Positions 1-11,170 of a stretch of 64,000 bases of DNA are shown in pieces; position 1 is the stretch's first letter, and every line of letters begins with the position of its first letter. This DNA comes from Fasciola hepatica (lineage: Eukaryota; Platyhelminthes; Trematoda; Plagiorchiida; Fasciolidae): contig CANUEZ040000183.1 of NCBI GenBank assembly GCA_948099385.1, forward strand, positions 7,626,001-7,690,000, in the 5' to 3' direction. Both the position numbers and the translations under genes were made by a program. The notes below the pieces were generated by a model that was not told where the DNA came from, did no database searches, and saw nothing but the letters and a program-made list of their open reading frames with translations.

Positions 1-620
1 ACACTAAGGTTATTTAGGCAGTACAAAGAAGCATGAGTACTTGTGTGGAGAACAAAGTTATGTGACAAAATCTTGTAGAATGAATGTAAACGGAGAGTTA
101 TCTGATGGGTGGATGAATAATGCTTTGTTGATACTGACTGAGTCCGCAGCCAATCTCGCTTGTTTCGTTTTCTTTTCACGTATCAGCCGAATGTCTTGCC
201 AGAGTCGGTTACTGTTGAGGGTTATACAGGAGTTGACTAGCATACACCAAGCCAGTGCGTTTAATTTCTTTCTTTATCAAAAGAGAAATGTCTTTTACTT
301 CTGAATTATTCCAGGCTTTGTATAAATATTGCTCCCGTCTTCATAAGGATTTTAGCAACGGAGAAGTGGCGCGACTGTTACAGAGCAAGAGGGTTTTTAA
401 GGGGCAGTATAAGTCGAAAATTAGATTAACCCTCTCCAAGAAAAGTTTGACATAGCCACTTGGCAGCGATTCAAAAGAAAATCAAGAAGATGCACGAGAA
501 GAGGTTTTCTGCAGGAGAAGAATGTTCACACGGGGAAATTTCCGGAGATGGATTTCTATTTGATTGGTTTGTCTGTAAGAATGAATAGCAGACGAGGAGT
601 TTGTCTCAGGCAGAAAATGG

Positions 621-1238
621 TCACCGGTTGAGACTGGTGCACACAAAATTAAAAGAGATTAATTCAGGATGATTGGTGATAATCCTGCCTAAAACGGAGC
701 TGCCTTTGATTGGAGAAACACAAAAATTAGTTAGATCAGACGCATTGAGGGGTTGATGTATGACTGAAATCGCCAACTGTGATACGCGAATTGTCATCCA
801 ACAAAGACACAAGGAAATGTAAAAGAATAGTCATAGAAAGATGAACTGGCTTTCTGTGTGCAAAATGGAACTACGTATAGGTCTGCTATCATGGTGCTCC
901 TATGCCGAGGAAATTAAGGGCGGTATTGTATGACTGAACAATCAACACCGTTCGCTGAGTATCAGTATGAGCTCGACTTCAGACTTGCCACACCAGGTGG
1001 AGTTGACGCATGTGGCCACCCCTCCCGCAGTCTTGTTGGTGGAATTCCTGTCCTGTTGGAACAGTCTGAAGCCATCTGTTGACACGGTTGAGTCAGTAAC
1101 ATGTGGGTTTAACCACGATTCCTCGGTGTGGACCACACAAGTATGAACGTGTATGCCAGAACGACGAACAAGGGTTAGATTCGACTTTTTTTCGCGAACA
1201 AATAACGTATTACTGGTTCTGAACAGTGACCGGACCAA
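621..1238 (-). pseudogene. LINE (CR1/L2-like) endonuclease relic
   Basis: Decayed apurinic-type endonuclease domain of a non-LTR retrotransposon, the domain that nicks target DNA to prime reverse transcription. Reading right to left, a segment at about 1238-942 carries an NVRSLF-like start degraded to VRSLF, then EESWLNP (family consensus around QETWL, so the catalytic Glu seems kept), VSTDGFRLFQQDRN and GGVATCVN. A second segment at about 812-621 carries LGRIITNHPELISF, matching the LDLILTN-type end of the domain. The 130 bases between them are out of frame but still show traces. A third piece at 243-58 (LWQDIR, REKKT, ARLAADS) may be the linker between endonuclease and reverse transcriptase. 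No reverse transcriptase follows before the window edge. Endonuclease identity is fairly secure; the subfamily is not. Confidence 0.6.
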
Positions 1239-2926
1239 CTTTGTTGCTGGAGGGGATGCAACTAAGGCAAACTGCCAGCCAGCACGGATGCGTTTTTCGC
1301 GTTGGGACGGGGAATTTCTAGATATACAAGATAGTCAAATATGACAGAGCGGAAAATCCCGTAGTCTCTGTAAGTAGAAGAATTTCCAGTCGCGTATAAC
1401 GGCGTATAGAGACCACAGCGAGCAGAGTCCTTTATTTCGTTGAGGTGGTGATTAGCACAGTAATGTGGTGCAGCAAGTCAAAGGGTTCACGGGTGATGCT
1501 TGATATACTATGAGAAAATTAGAAAAGAGAAATTCATTGCGAATAAAATTAGTTAGTAGCAAGTGGAATTACAACAACACCAGTACTTGGAGCGCAAATG
1601 GCCGGCTTCTGGGGGCGATGTGAAATGAGTAGTTAAGAACACTAATGGAATTCTGGAAAAGACAGAGTACAGAATAGAGTATGACTAAGTAGTGACTATG
1701 TGCTCGGTGGGAAAAATCACTGTGGACACGAACGGTCAAAAATGGAACACCTTTCGGGCTGATGTTTATCACGGATCGTTTACGGTGAAAATGGAAAAGA
1801 ATGTAGGCAGTCCAATATTGTCGCTATGTTTATCATTTACGGAATTGCAGCATCATTCATGCAATAGAATGTGTTCAAACCTCCTCGTGCACGAGATTGT
1901 ACTATGTGGTCATAGTCGAATTCGTTGTGTTCAGAACCATAGTCTGATTGGTGCATATCATCATTACACGATCAAATAATCGCCTATCGATTTTCATCAT
2001 CAAGCTGTCATGGGCGTGTTCTCTTTCTTTAATCAACCGATTTCTGACTTCAATTCCAATCGGTATTTCGTTCAACATGTTCCGTAGCGCTTTTCTAGCT
2101 TGAATACAAACCTGAGGGAGTAATGGAAAACAAGACGAGGATATTGGAGTGAAAAACAGAAATGGCGAAAGTGGATCGCAGGAATTGCACGTGCATCCGT
2201 CCGACTCATTTAGTGAAGAAACCTACTGATCGAGCAATACAAACAACCTCCGAACGTTAGTACACGGTACGCATTGTGCATTTATGCAACAAGACATTTC
2301 TTCTGGAGTTGCAAAAGTGAATTACGACAGCTTGGGTTTCAACCAAAACCAATCGCATGCAAAGTAACGGATTATCGGTGTAATTACCATTACATTAACT
2401 GTTGTTGAGCCCATACGAAAGTATCCGTGGGCTGTAAACCCGTGCAAGGATGCAACACCCACACACAAACACACACACGGACCACATGCACTTCACGAGT
2501 CAAGCTAAGAGTTCACACTAGCGTTTACGGAGTTTCGGTTTCCTGACGAACAGGGTGTTGGTGGGTGTACCACACTAGGACTCCTGGCTATCGTTCATAA
2601 AGGTCTACGTTTTGTATACAACAGTCAGCTGTGATGGACGATCAGTGATGGGACAAAAGTTTATAGTTTAAGTTCTGGCCACGGCTTCGATTGCACAGTC
2701 GATTCACGTTGCCAGAGTTGCGTCTCCTGGCCGACAGAAAGCTACGCTGAGCCTTTTGCGTCAATGTTAACTCAACTCCAAAAGCGATGAACTTGTTCGA
2801 TATGAAAACAATCCATTCTTTGTAAAACGGTCATGGTTTTTTGGCAGCTACTGAGCGGATAACCCTGCTTGTTGATAATGCTTCTCAGCACCAGGAATGT
2901 CACGCTTTACTTCAGCGACACTAAAC

Positions 2927-2932
<6 letters not shown>
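1239..2932. other. Unassigned sequence
   Basis: No coding region or repeat recognised. Reading frames are short and unlike any family I know. A small CA-rich patch lies at 2455-2479. Confidence 0.5.

Positions 2933-2985
<53 letters not shown>
2933..2985. repeat. (AT)n microsatellite
   Basis: An uninterrupted AT dinucleotide run of about 53 bases, directly visible. Its exact length should be treated as uncertain because such tracts are often misassembled. Confidence 0.97.
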
Positions 2986-2988
<3 letters not shown>

Positions 2989-4034
2989 AAAAAATAAACT
3001 ACTTTTGATGTAACAACCTGGTACCCCGGGTACAAGAGCTGGGCTTCGTTATCGAATGAAGTACGAACAGACGAACTCAATGCCCCCTCGGGGGAGCCAC
3101 AACAAGCAAAACTGCAGGTCGCATCTACAGTTCCACAAATGAGTCGTCATACAGAACAGTGGTTAAATACGCGGAGGAGCTCCCGGAGATTGATCGACTA
3201 GTGATTTCCCAATTATTTCCTTTCAAGCAACATAATTATACGAATCCATTCTGCACGCGTCCTCTGATGACTCAGAGTATGATACCAATCAGGTGTACAA
3301 ATTGAAAAGGGCCAGTGATTCTAACGAATTTCTGTACAACACGGTCAAATTCCAATAAGGCTCGAGGCATGAATTCAATTTTGAATTTTGAATCCATTAT
3401 TTTCAAGGCATTGTCTGACTTGATCTGGCCCAGAGTGAATGTCCAACCCTCTACACACTCACCGAGTTACTAATCACAACCTTATTCTTCTGGGCGATAA
3501 CACACTGATAGTTCCGTAGAAGGGCTAGTGCTTTCCCGTAGTAAGACCATAAATCAATCCGCTTCACTCCGTAGCTGATGTCCTCTAATGCTTATCGGGC
3601 ACGTGACTCACCAACTTTTCTGTCACTTTCATGCGCAACATACAAACCCGTGTGTTTGTAAATTTGTACCCGCATCGTCTTTGATTTGTAAAACAATTGC
3701 GAAATAAATTTCAGTTGATAGCTCTCGTCCAGTGACACGTGTTCCCTTCCTGACTGAGATAATCAGTCCAGAGCTGTCCGTTGTAACAGTTCCGGGAGGA
3801 TTCCTGATTTCAGTAGACAGTCCGTCTATCCTCGGTTCAAAAACCCGTGCATGTATTGAACCTTTGATTAACCCTCCAAACAACATCCAAGACTCTGGTA
3901 TATCAGGTTATTCTTCAGGAATCGATCGCACAATGCTCCAACAGAAAAGGCAGCATGATGACCGAACCCACGATGTTGGAAGTGGACGGTTGTCCTTTGT
4001 TTCTGAACCGAAATACATATTGCACTCCGACCAG
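2986..4034. other. Unassigned stretch upstream of a Gypsy relic
   Basis: Possibly the eroded gag and protease part of the Gypsy element that follows on the plus strand. An open frame runs into the reverse transcriptase from about 3732, but I can identify no gag zinc knuckle (CCHC) or protease DSG/DTG motif, so this is inference from position only. Confidence 0.3.
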
Positions 4035-5100
4035 AGAAAGGGTGTTCTGAGTGCGCTTACCAAGATGGAATAAAACAAAGTTATTACAATGTCACCTCTA
4101 TCTTTTGGGTGACTCCGATTGCAGTGGCGATACAGAGCGACAGACAGACACCCAGAATTAGCCGCAAATATTATCTGAATATGAATCCGTGGTTTCGGAA
4201 TTTCTGTGATGCCAAAGGACCTCATGAAATGAGTGCCCGGCAGCAAGGGCTTCTCTGAGATCGATTTGACTGATGCTTACTTGTGAATTCTGTTACACGT
4301 AGTGTCCAAACCCCTAACAACCATCAATGGTCGATGGTCCATTTTTGAATAAAACTTCCTGCCGTTTGGGCTGCGTACGTTGTTAGGAATATTTCAGGCT
4401 GTAACTGACAAGGTAATTTGTCGTATTGATGGGGGTGATGGCGTACTATTTTCGGATTCACAAAGAAAAAACATGATCCCCGATTTCAAAAGGTGATGGA
4501 AAGGTTCTTCTCAACGAAAAGTATCAATCAAAGTCACAAAGCTCCAATGCGGTGTCATTTAATTGGATTTCCTTGGTTACTTCGTCAACTCAGACGGTTA
4601 CCAATCTGATCCGAGCCGTTTCAGACCGCTTATTCGAATCGGGTCATCTAAAAATCCGGTGCGCCTACAATCTATCCTAGGATGCCTGCAGTACTGTTCT
4701 CGATTCACTCCGAGCTTTGCCACATGACCCCAATCATTGTTCCTAGCTCTGTTTTCTGATGTGTGGCTGCGCGACTAGCAGTGTAAAGAGAAACTACGCA
4801 TGACAGTTCCCACGTGAAAGCCCATTGGTGTTAGTGACTGGTTCTGATCTAGTTTTTCTTTCGAATCAGTTCACTGTGGGACATCTTCAGTGGACAGCCC
4901 ATCAGAATTTTCGCAGGATGGAGGGCATTTGGTGCTGCCTTGTTAGGCGTGTCATGCATGTAAACAGGAACTATAGCAGGATCTCCCTCGTTATTCTATT
5001 CTATTATGATCCGAGCCACGCTGGTCTTATGTGCCCATGAGGCTTTCGGCTTGACCGTTCGACTGAGGCCACTAAAGGGGTGAAAATATATGGTGAATCG
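4035..5100 (+). pseudogene. Ty3/Gypsy pol relic: reverse transcriptase to RNase H
   Basis: Decayed Gypsy polyprotein. Across frameshifts it reads RKGVLSALTKME, then WVTPIAVA and QTPRI (family WATPIV...GRTPRICGDY), SEIDLTDAYL (family FSKLDLANAYLQI), LTTINGRW, LPFGL, and GIFQAV. The fingers and palm of the reverse transcriptase are therefore covered. The YxDD loop is not readable. Later pieces correspond to the thumb (GCLQYCSRFTPSF-like, about 4680-4725). At about 4930-5000 a VRRVMHVNRNYSRISL segment resembles the RNase H motif SRRLSxAExNYSQTxREAL. Several stops and shifts are present, so it is inactive. The wording resembles trematode CsRn1/Boudicca-type elements, recalled rather than compared. 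No LTRs were found flanking it. Confidence 0.65.
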
Positions 5101-5329
5101 CGCACTGCTGATAGAACATACGGAAGATATCAAGCTTGAATTGACATCCATTATAGGGCACTATTTGATCCGGTAGTTCGGGTTGAGCGTTCATTCATCA
5201 GAGTGCCGAATTTGTTATCATTCTTACTATTATTACTAATTTAAGGTTAAAGGGTGGAGGGTTACAACTTCGAGTTATTTGCAAAGTTGATGACGAGGTG
5301 CAACACACTCTCAATTGTTCCTGCAAAAT

Positions 5330-6420
5330 TTACTTGTATGCTGAATCATTGATGAGTTGGAACGGGCCACGGGATCGGAGTCTGTTGAGCCAACAACTTT
5401 TCGACTTTTCGTTAACGAGAAAACTGCGGGACGATGGCCTCGATATCGTCTGCCATGCCTGGCCAATACGTAGATCTCCGGGTGATCGCTTTAGTTCGAT
5501 CATTTTTTGGACGGCTATTATGGAATTCCTGAAGTGCTTCATGCCGCAGAGAACTTGGTATGACTACTTGGTGTGATGACCTGAGATGGGGATCAACAAT
5601 GGTGAGAGACCAATGACGACTATAAAGATACATCAGTCATCCAGGTGACATCCCTGTTGGTCAAGATTGTTGAAAGAATGTGACAGAATAAGATCGTTTC
5701 TAGTGGCTCGATGTACCTCTCCCAAGGTTACAAGAGAGGCGCGTGCAGTATACACAAATCGATTAGGGATATCTTGCACAACGGATCCTGAGTTGACGAT
5801 GGCCTGCTCACCTTTAGTTTCTCATCCCCAGTGAGCTGGGACAGTCCGTCCTTTTGAACGAACTTCATCATCCTGGGATAGTGGGTTTCGAAGTCTCGTC
5901 CCAGTAGAATTGTGGACCAGCGTTGTAAACCACTGGTGGAATACACTGTCGTTCCTTTCCTTGAGCCAAAATTTAAAACAGTGGTTAGTAATCCGTGATC
6001 AAAACAAAGTGATGACCGTGCAGTAAATTTTGGAAGTTCTTTACTGTGAACACGAAGGTGAATGTTTCTTCTTTTATTTGTTCATAGCTCTTCCCTGTTG
6101 ACGTGGGAGTGCGGAAAACAAGTAAGATGGCCTGTTCGCATACACCAGAAAATACGGGCTTCAGAACAGCATCAACAGCGTGGCTGACTACGTCAACGGC
6201 CACTGCGTATGGTATCACTCGGTTGTAATGTGAGAGCAGTAGCTCGGACGTCAACACCTGTTGCAGTTGCTCAAAAAACAGCACTAACATAATTCTGACC
6301 AGTTTCAAGGAGTGTCTTTGTACAGTAAGTGGTTCAGAGATGTACAAACTCTGTGCGAATCGGTTGAGAATACACCGTAGTAATTGATTTGACTCTAAAA
6401 CGATCTCAGAAATGATATAT
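5330..6420 (-). pseudogene. Ty3/Gypsy pol relic: RT thumb, RNase H, integrase zinc finger
   Basis: Minus-strand Gypsy fragment, tail to tail with the plus-strand one. Right to left: INYYGVF (6420-6380, end of the reverse transcriptase), QLQQVLTSELLLSHYN (6270-6220), an RNase H-like stretch ending FTVKNFQNLLHGHHFVLITDY (6060-5985; family FAVKKFHxxLxGRxFxLxTDH), then LQRWSTILLGRDFE and DGLSQLTG (5930-5830). Last comes the integrase N-terminus, VIPSSLRHEALQEFH and YWPGMADDIEAIV (5570-5430). The zinc-binding HHCC set is damaged: the second His position reads Arg and the Cys near VPQF reads Phe. The order of domains matches pol. It belongs to a different Gypsy lineage from the plus-strand relic, judging by the RNase H and integrase wording. 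Confidence 0.72.
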
Positions 6421-7008
6421 CCGTTGATGCAGGCACTTGATGAATCTCTCGAACGCTCGTAGGAACATGATGTCGATCACTGGCGTCAACTATGAATACC
6501 TGATATTTGATGAATTAGAGAAAGAGCTGACAATTTTGAGCTCTCAGTCATAGAAAAAAGCAAACACTCTCTGATTACTTTGCAGTACAGTTCTGTCGGC
6601 TGTCTTGTAACAATCAGCCAGATGAAGTAGCCTTACAATAAATTCTTTCAGGGCTTTTATAGGTGAACTATTTCACGAATAGGTCATGACGACAACAATA
6701 TTCCATCATAGGGTGATGAAGTAGCGTTTTTCTTGTAAATTACACGCCCGGTGATCAGAAGTAGTCTTTCAGCAAGCCGGATGACATCATCTGCACTGCA
6801 GTATGCAAAGACCAGTGCTCTTCCATAGGGTCTGCAATCTTCCAATCTGCGAAACACAACAGGAAGAAAACCTGCATGATCCGAAGCCCAGTACATGCAT
6901 ACCAGGATGCTACTCTTACAGTAATCGAAAACCAATATGGATGGTAACTGCCTGCTCACTACAACTCTAGCGATGGACTGATCGATCACTGAATTCAGGA
7001 TGAATGTA
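6421..7008. other. Unassigned; open minus-strand frame
   Basis: A minus-strand frame of 121 codons covers 6684-7049. Its middle (RALVFAYCSADDVIRLAERLL) faintly resembles a helicase motif of the ALIF...LAE.L kind, but nothing else supports that. No splice sites or start context stand out, and the frame runs into a family A repeat. I do not call a gene. Confidence 0.3.
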
Positions 7009-7279
7009 ATAATTGTAATGCTCGGTTTCATAGAACGTGCTGCATTCACTCCAGAGCAGAACTACACAAACCGAAATAACGTAAAAGGCCAAAGCTGTGG
7101 AAATGCACCTTAATTTTACGGCAGAATCGATCCGTATAAATATGTTATATCGAAGGAAATAATAAGCAGACCAAAAGTTAACCAATCAGGGCGATTCCGA
7201 TTGGCTGGACCCACTTAGAGTTTTTAGCCACATCGCTGTACCGAACCGTGTTCCGTGAGACGCTTGCTGAATCACCAGA
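7009..7279 (+). repeat. Dispersed repeat family A, copy 1
   Basis: First of at least seven related copies. It contains a diverged version of the family's left block (CAGAACTACACAAACCGAAA), the middle block CCAAAGCTGTGGAAAT, ATTTTACGGCAGAAT, GCAGACCAAAAGTTAACCAA, a TGATTGGCTGGACC-like block, and a right end GCTGAATCACC. The blocks keep the same order and spacing as in the copies at 37.7, 39.6 and 59.4 kb. No coding capacity seen. Confidence 0.65.
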
Positions 7280-10200
7280 AAAAATCAGTGTAATATCTAT
7301 TCGTACACACTCGTTCTAGATGCGTTTTTCAGATTCTACAGTGTTATGCATCCACAGAATCTGAACAAGGAGTGGCACCTGGTTTGTAACGTTGTCAGTC
7401 GTACTTTTTAAATTTGAAGATATCCGTACTTCCTATGAACCAATTGGTCCCCGTTTATTCTGTATACTAAAGGGTTCAGTCATCTCCGGCCTTGACAGAA
7501 AATGTCTACTACGGAAAATTAACAATACGATCTATATTTTGATCACAGGTTTGCGGGAACGGTACGTTCCGCTACCCTGTATCCGAAATCCAAGTTCGAA
7601 GAATAATTATGGGTTTAAATTGATATGGGGGTAACGGCAGTGGCACACTCAGAAACGTACTTTTTGATGCTGTTATCATCAACTCTTTCCATACACACCA
7701 GGAGTTCTTCAACTGACGTAAGCGTTTTTAATTTCGGGGGCAGAAGGTTCAGTTCAAACCACGATCATCCGAGCCCGTTAACATGACCGTTCTATTAGGA
7801 CTTTATACGTATGATCATCGCCATGGCAGCTGAGTAGCCCTGATGGCGGAGTGGATCGGTGAGTTGACGGACTACGTTCCCTCGACCGTACTTATGTGTA
7901 AACGTAAACTAGAGGGGACACCCTAGGATTTCTTTCTTTCTCATCGTATCTTTCGTTCTGAAGTTGCTAACACATTTACCTATGGAAATCAGTTTCCAAG
8001 GGTTCAATAGTAACGTCGAACAAAGTGATAAAGTTAACAGAGCTCTACTTTTATTGACAGTTGATTTTCTCATACCACTCGAACTGGAAGTCAAACACTT
8101 TATCACCAGGAGTAATGGGTTCACACACTAACTGTCTGGATTATCTCGATCGGTTGTAATATAATGGTTTCACTTAAACCTGTAACTAAGACTGTTTAGG
8201 TTTTGACTACTTTTTACTTCCATATTTATTTATGGAACAATCATCTATATTGGAAGCAAAATATGGTACCGTTCGCTGACTGATTATTTCATGACTACTC
8301 ACGATATGATTTGGTTTTATCACAATGATCTGATTGACCGAATGGGTCGCTATTGTTCTGATGGATTAACACGAAGCCACAGTGCTTTGTGCCTTGTAGA
8401 GAACAAAGTGCTTCTCTACAGAACGTCATGTCGTGTTCACCCTTCGACCAATTAGCATTTTCCAGACGGAAGATAGAATATCTATGAGTACCACCTCTTA
8501 GTGTATGCACGGATTCACTTGCACCCGTGAACTAGTAGATGACTGTCCGAACTCAAACAGGAAGATCATGCAACTTGGTTGAGCAAGTGACCAGTAAACT
8601 GCGGACAAAGTGTACTCACAACCCATTCAGTTTATTGAGATGATACAAACTGAAGCCTTTATCCTATCTATACGGTGAAGGGAAGATTACTTGGAATGTC
8701 AAAAGCAGAATCTTAACTACCAGCGAAGTGATGGCAATTCCTCAACCCAGGTCATGCACCCAGAAACAATCAGCGAAACTGATCATTCTAACGTGGTCAT
8801 TGACTCAAGACAGTGATGTAACCAACAACCACAAGCGACGGACATAACAATCTTTAAGACAATTTATATCTTGAGAAATGGATGGCACTGTAACAATGTG
8901 GACATGTAGTGATCATCTCTATCTGGCCTTCACTTTTGCCTAACTTTAATATATGCATAAAGCACTGCTTCTAGACAGTTTTGAAGCACCGAAAACAAAT
9001 CGTGTTAGCTACCGAGGACTCTCATAACTCAACCGGGTACTTTCATGCATACTTATTAAAGAACTGACGTGACCTTATCACATTTACATTTTGAAAGTTC
9101 ATTCTCGTGGTTTGTGAAATGCATATTTTGGTGTACGAGTGGAATCAGCTACTTTGTGTCAAACAATTCTGTTTTTGCAGGAGACTGTGTATTCCCCGTG
9201 ATAGGCTCAACAGGAGAGGCATGATGGAACCCAGAGGTGTATATTGCAGTCGAAAACCTCACTTGGAACGTTGTGGTTGGTAGTCTGTTCTTTTTTCGGG
9301 GATAAAATGTGCCAAAATATTATTTCAACGAGCGATGGTGCATGACCCTGCTTGGCCGATTCTTACTGATTCCCGAAGTTGCTTTTTATTTGTATCTATC
9401 AGTAATGCGTTGATAACCAGTGACGAATTGGTCCCGTACCATACAGCATTGATGCCAAGCAGGAGTCAGCCGGGTTATAGCCCAGTGACAGAATTTGTAG
9501 CTGACACTCACGCACCTTCGAGGTTCACGTTGAAATTGGGGTCTGATGGGTTCAATAATTCATCACGCGAATAAATAAGCTGTACGGGAAGTGTAGCTAG
9601 AGACTTGGATTATAAGGTGAGCGTTCACACAGTACGACGAAGCAAATATCATAAACTGTTCAAATCTCCTAGTACCGAGACTGTTCATCTGATTTCGATA
9701 AACGAAAGCTGTCACTGAAATCCGCGATTCACCTTTCCCTGGTAGCCGAAAGTTTACGGATAAGTCAAATCTGATCTTGAAAAACATTCCATTTTTGTTC
9801 ATTGTTTCGGGACAGAAACATTCTTAGAACAAACCAAGTGACACGTGATGAGTATATTCACAAATTTCTGTGGTGGAAACTGAACTCAGAAAAGCGAAAG
9901 TTCAGAATCATTGCTCTGCTGCACTACTGAACTACAGTGGCGGTGGATTGCAAACAAATCATCCAGTGATACTGACGGTCCAACTCTCCGTCACCAATAA
10001 CGTTGGCTCCTAGTACTTCTACCGAAAGGACAAAAATCTGTGATCTGTTGAGGCCCATGGACTGACGAGAGGAATGAAGAGTGAAAATCTTCTAAAAGAG
10101 ACGGAAATGTTTTTCAAGAACTTATTCTCAGAGTGATTATGGAAAGGGCAGATGCCTCGTATATTTTGGGCCGGGTTCCGGCTATGACTAAAAGGAGTAC

Positions 10201-10291
10201 GGCTACACGATAACACATTGTCATTCCCTGTTATGGGTCAAGCTTTCAAATTAGTAGAGTGGAAATGGCAAAAAGGTCGTATCAGTGAAGG
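7280..10291. other. Unassigned sequence
   Basis: About 3 kb with only short frames, none recognised. I see no long tandem repeat, tRNA-like element or retroelement motif that I can support here. Confidence 0.45.
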
Positions 10292-11170
10292 CTAATAAAC
10301 GCCTAAGTATTTGACCGAGTCAGCTCTGGAAATGGGGACATTGTTGACGACTGATTGCTCATTGGGGCAAGAGGAACAAGAAATCGAGAAAGTAAACTGA
10401 AAACATTTTGAAGTATTGGGATTTAGTCCAGAATGGGATGAAAAATTCTGGATAGTATATAAGTTCTCAGAAAAAGAGTTCAGTGCTGGTTTGTTCAAGA
10501 TAGATTGACAGAGAACGGCACAGTGAAGAACAGCAGAATCGTTAGTCAAAGGACTCGATAAACTTCTACGAGATCAAGAGTGTTGAGTTCTGTTGGAAAA
10601 GTATTCTTTCAGCTAAAAGAGTAACGAATAGCGACACTCAAAATACTCTAACTTTTCAGAGGAATAGAGAGATCACGGTGAACCTTATCAAAAGAGGAGA
10701 AATATTCGAAAGAAGTACAACGGACGGATTCCATGGAACTATTAAAGTTCCTTGAAATGAAATAGCGAACTGAAGTAACTGTATTCAGAGTGGATCTGTT
10801 AGGTTTGTACTCAAACTGATGGAGGTTATTTGGAACAGTTGAACACGAAAGCAATCGACTTGGAATAGTGCACTGGGCCAACTTGAGTGCAGAAAAAGTG
10901 ATGGCGATGGGAAGAAAACGGCTTGACAATATGTTGGAAGTAGAGTGTTTGGGAATGAGTACTGCCGTCACAGGTTTCCACGAGGCAGGCATAGCACCAG
11001 CATCAACAGCTATATGGATGAGGGAAGTCATAATTTCGAATAGTTGACTTGCTCCAAATTTGAGGACGGTGGATTATAAACTGTCTAGATTCACAGCAGA
11101 AGTTGATTTTGAGGTTGGAAATAAACTGAAGAGTTCTTCTGAGGAAAACGGTGCTACATCTGGGGAAAGG
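10292..11170 (-). pseudogene. LINE (CR1/L2-like) reverse transcriptase relic
   Basis: Decayed reverse transcriptase of a non-LTR element. Right to left: an eroded fingers entry (KFGASQLFEIMTSLI), then PASWKPVTAVLIPK (family PxxWKxAxVxPIPK), FLPIAITFSALKL (family RPISITPxxSKL), QFEYKPNRSTLNTV (family QFAYKPNRSTLDAV) and YFSSFDKVHRD (family LDFSSAFDxVxH). A second segment at 10549-10292 holds GLNPNTSKC and NNVPISRADSVKYLGVY, the primer-grip-like block typical of these elements. The stretch with the catalytic YADD is lost or unreadable. The plus strand here is conspicuously purine-rich, as in the related copy at 55 kb, so the coding strand of this family is pyrimidine-rich. Confidence 0.75.

Noticed and set aside
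6684..7049. 121-codon minus-strand frame with a helicase-like phrase (RALVFAYCSADD...LAERLL)
   Set aside because: A single vague phrase without Walker or DEAD/DEAH motifs is not enough, and the frame runs into a repeat.
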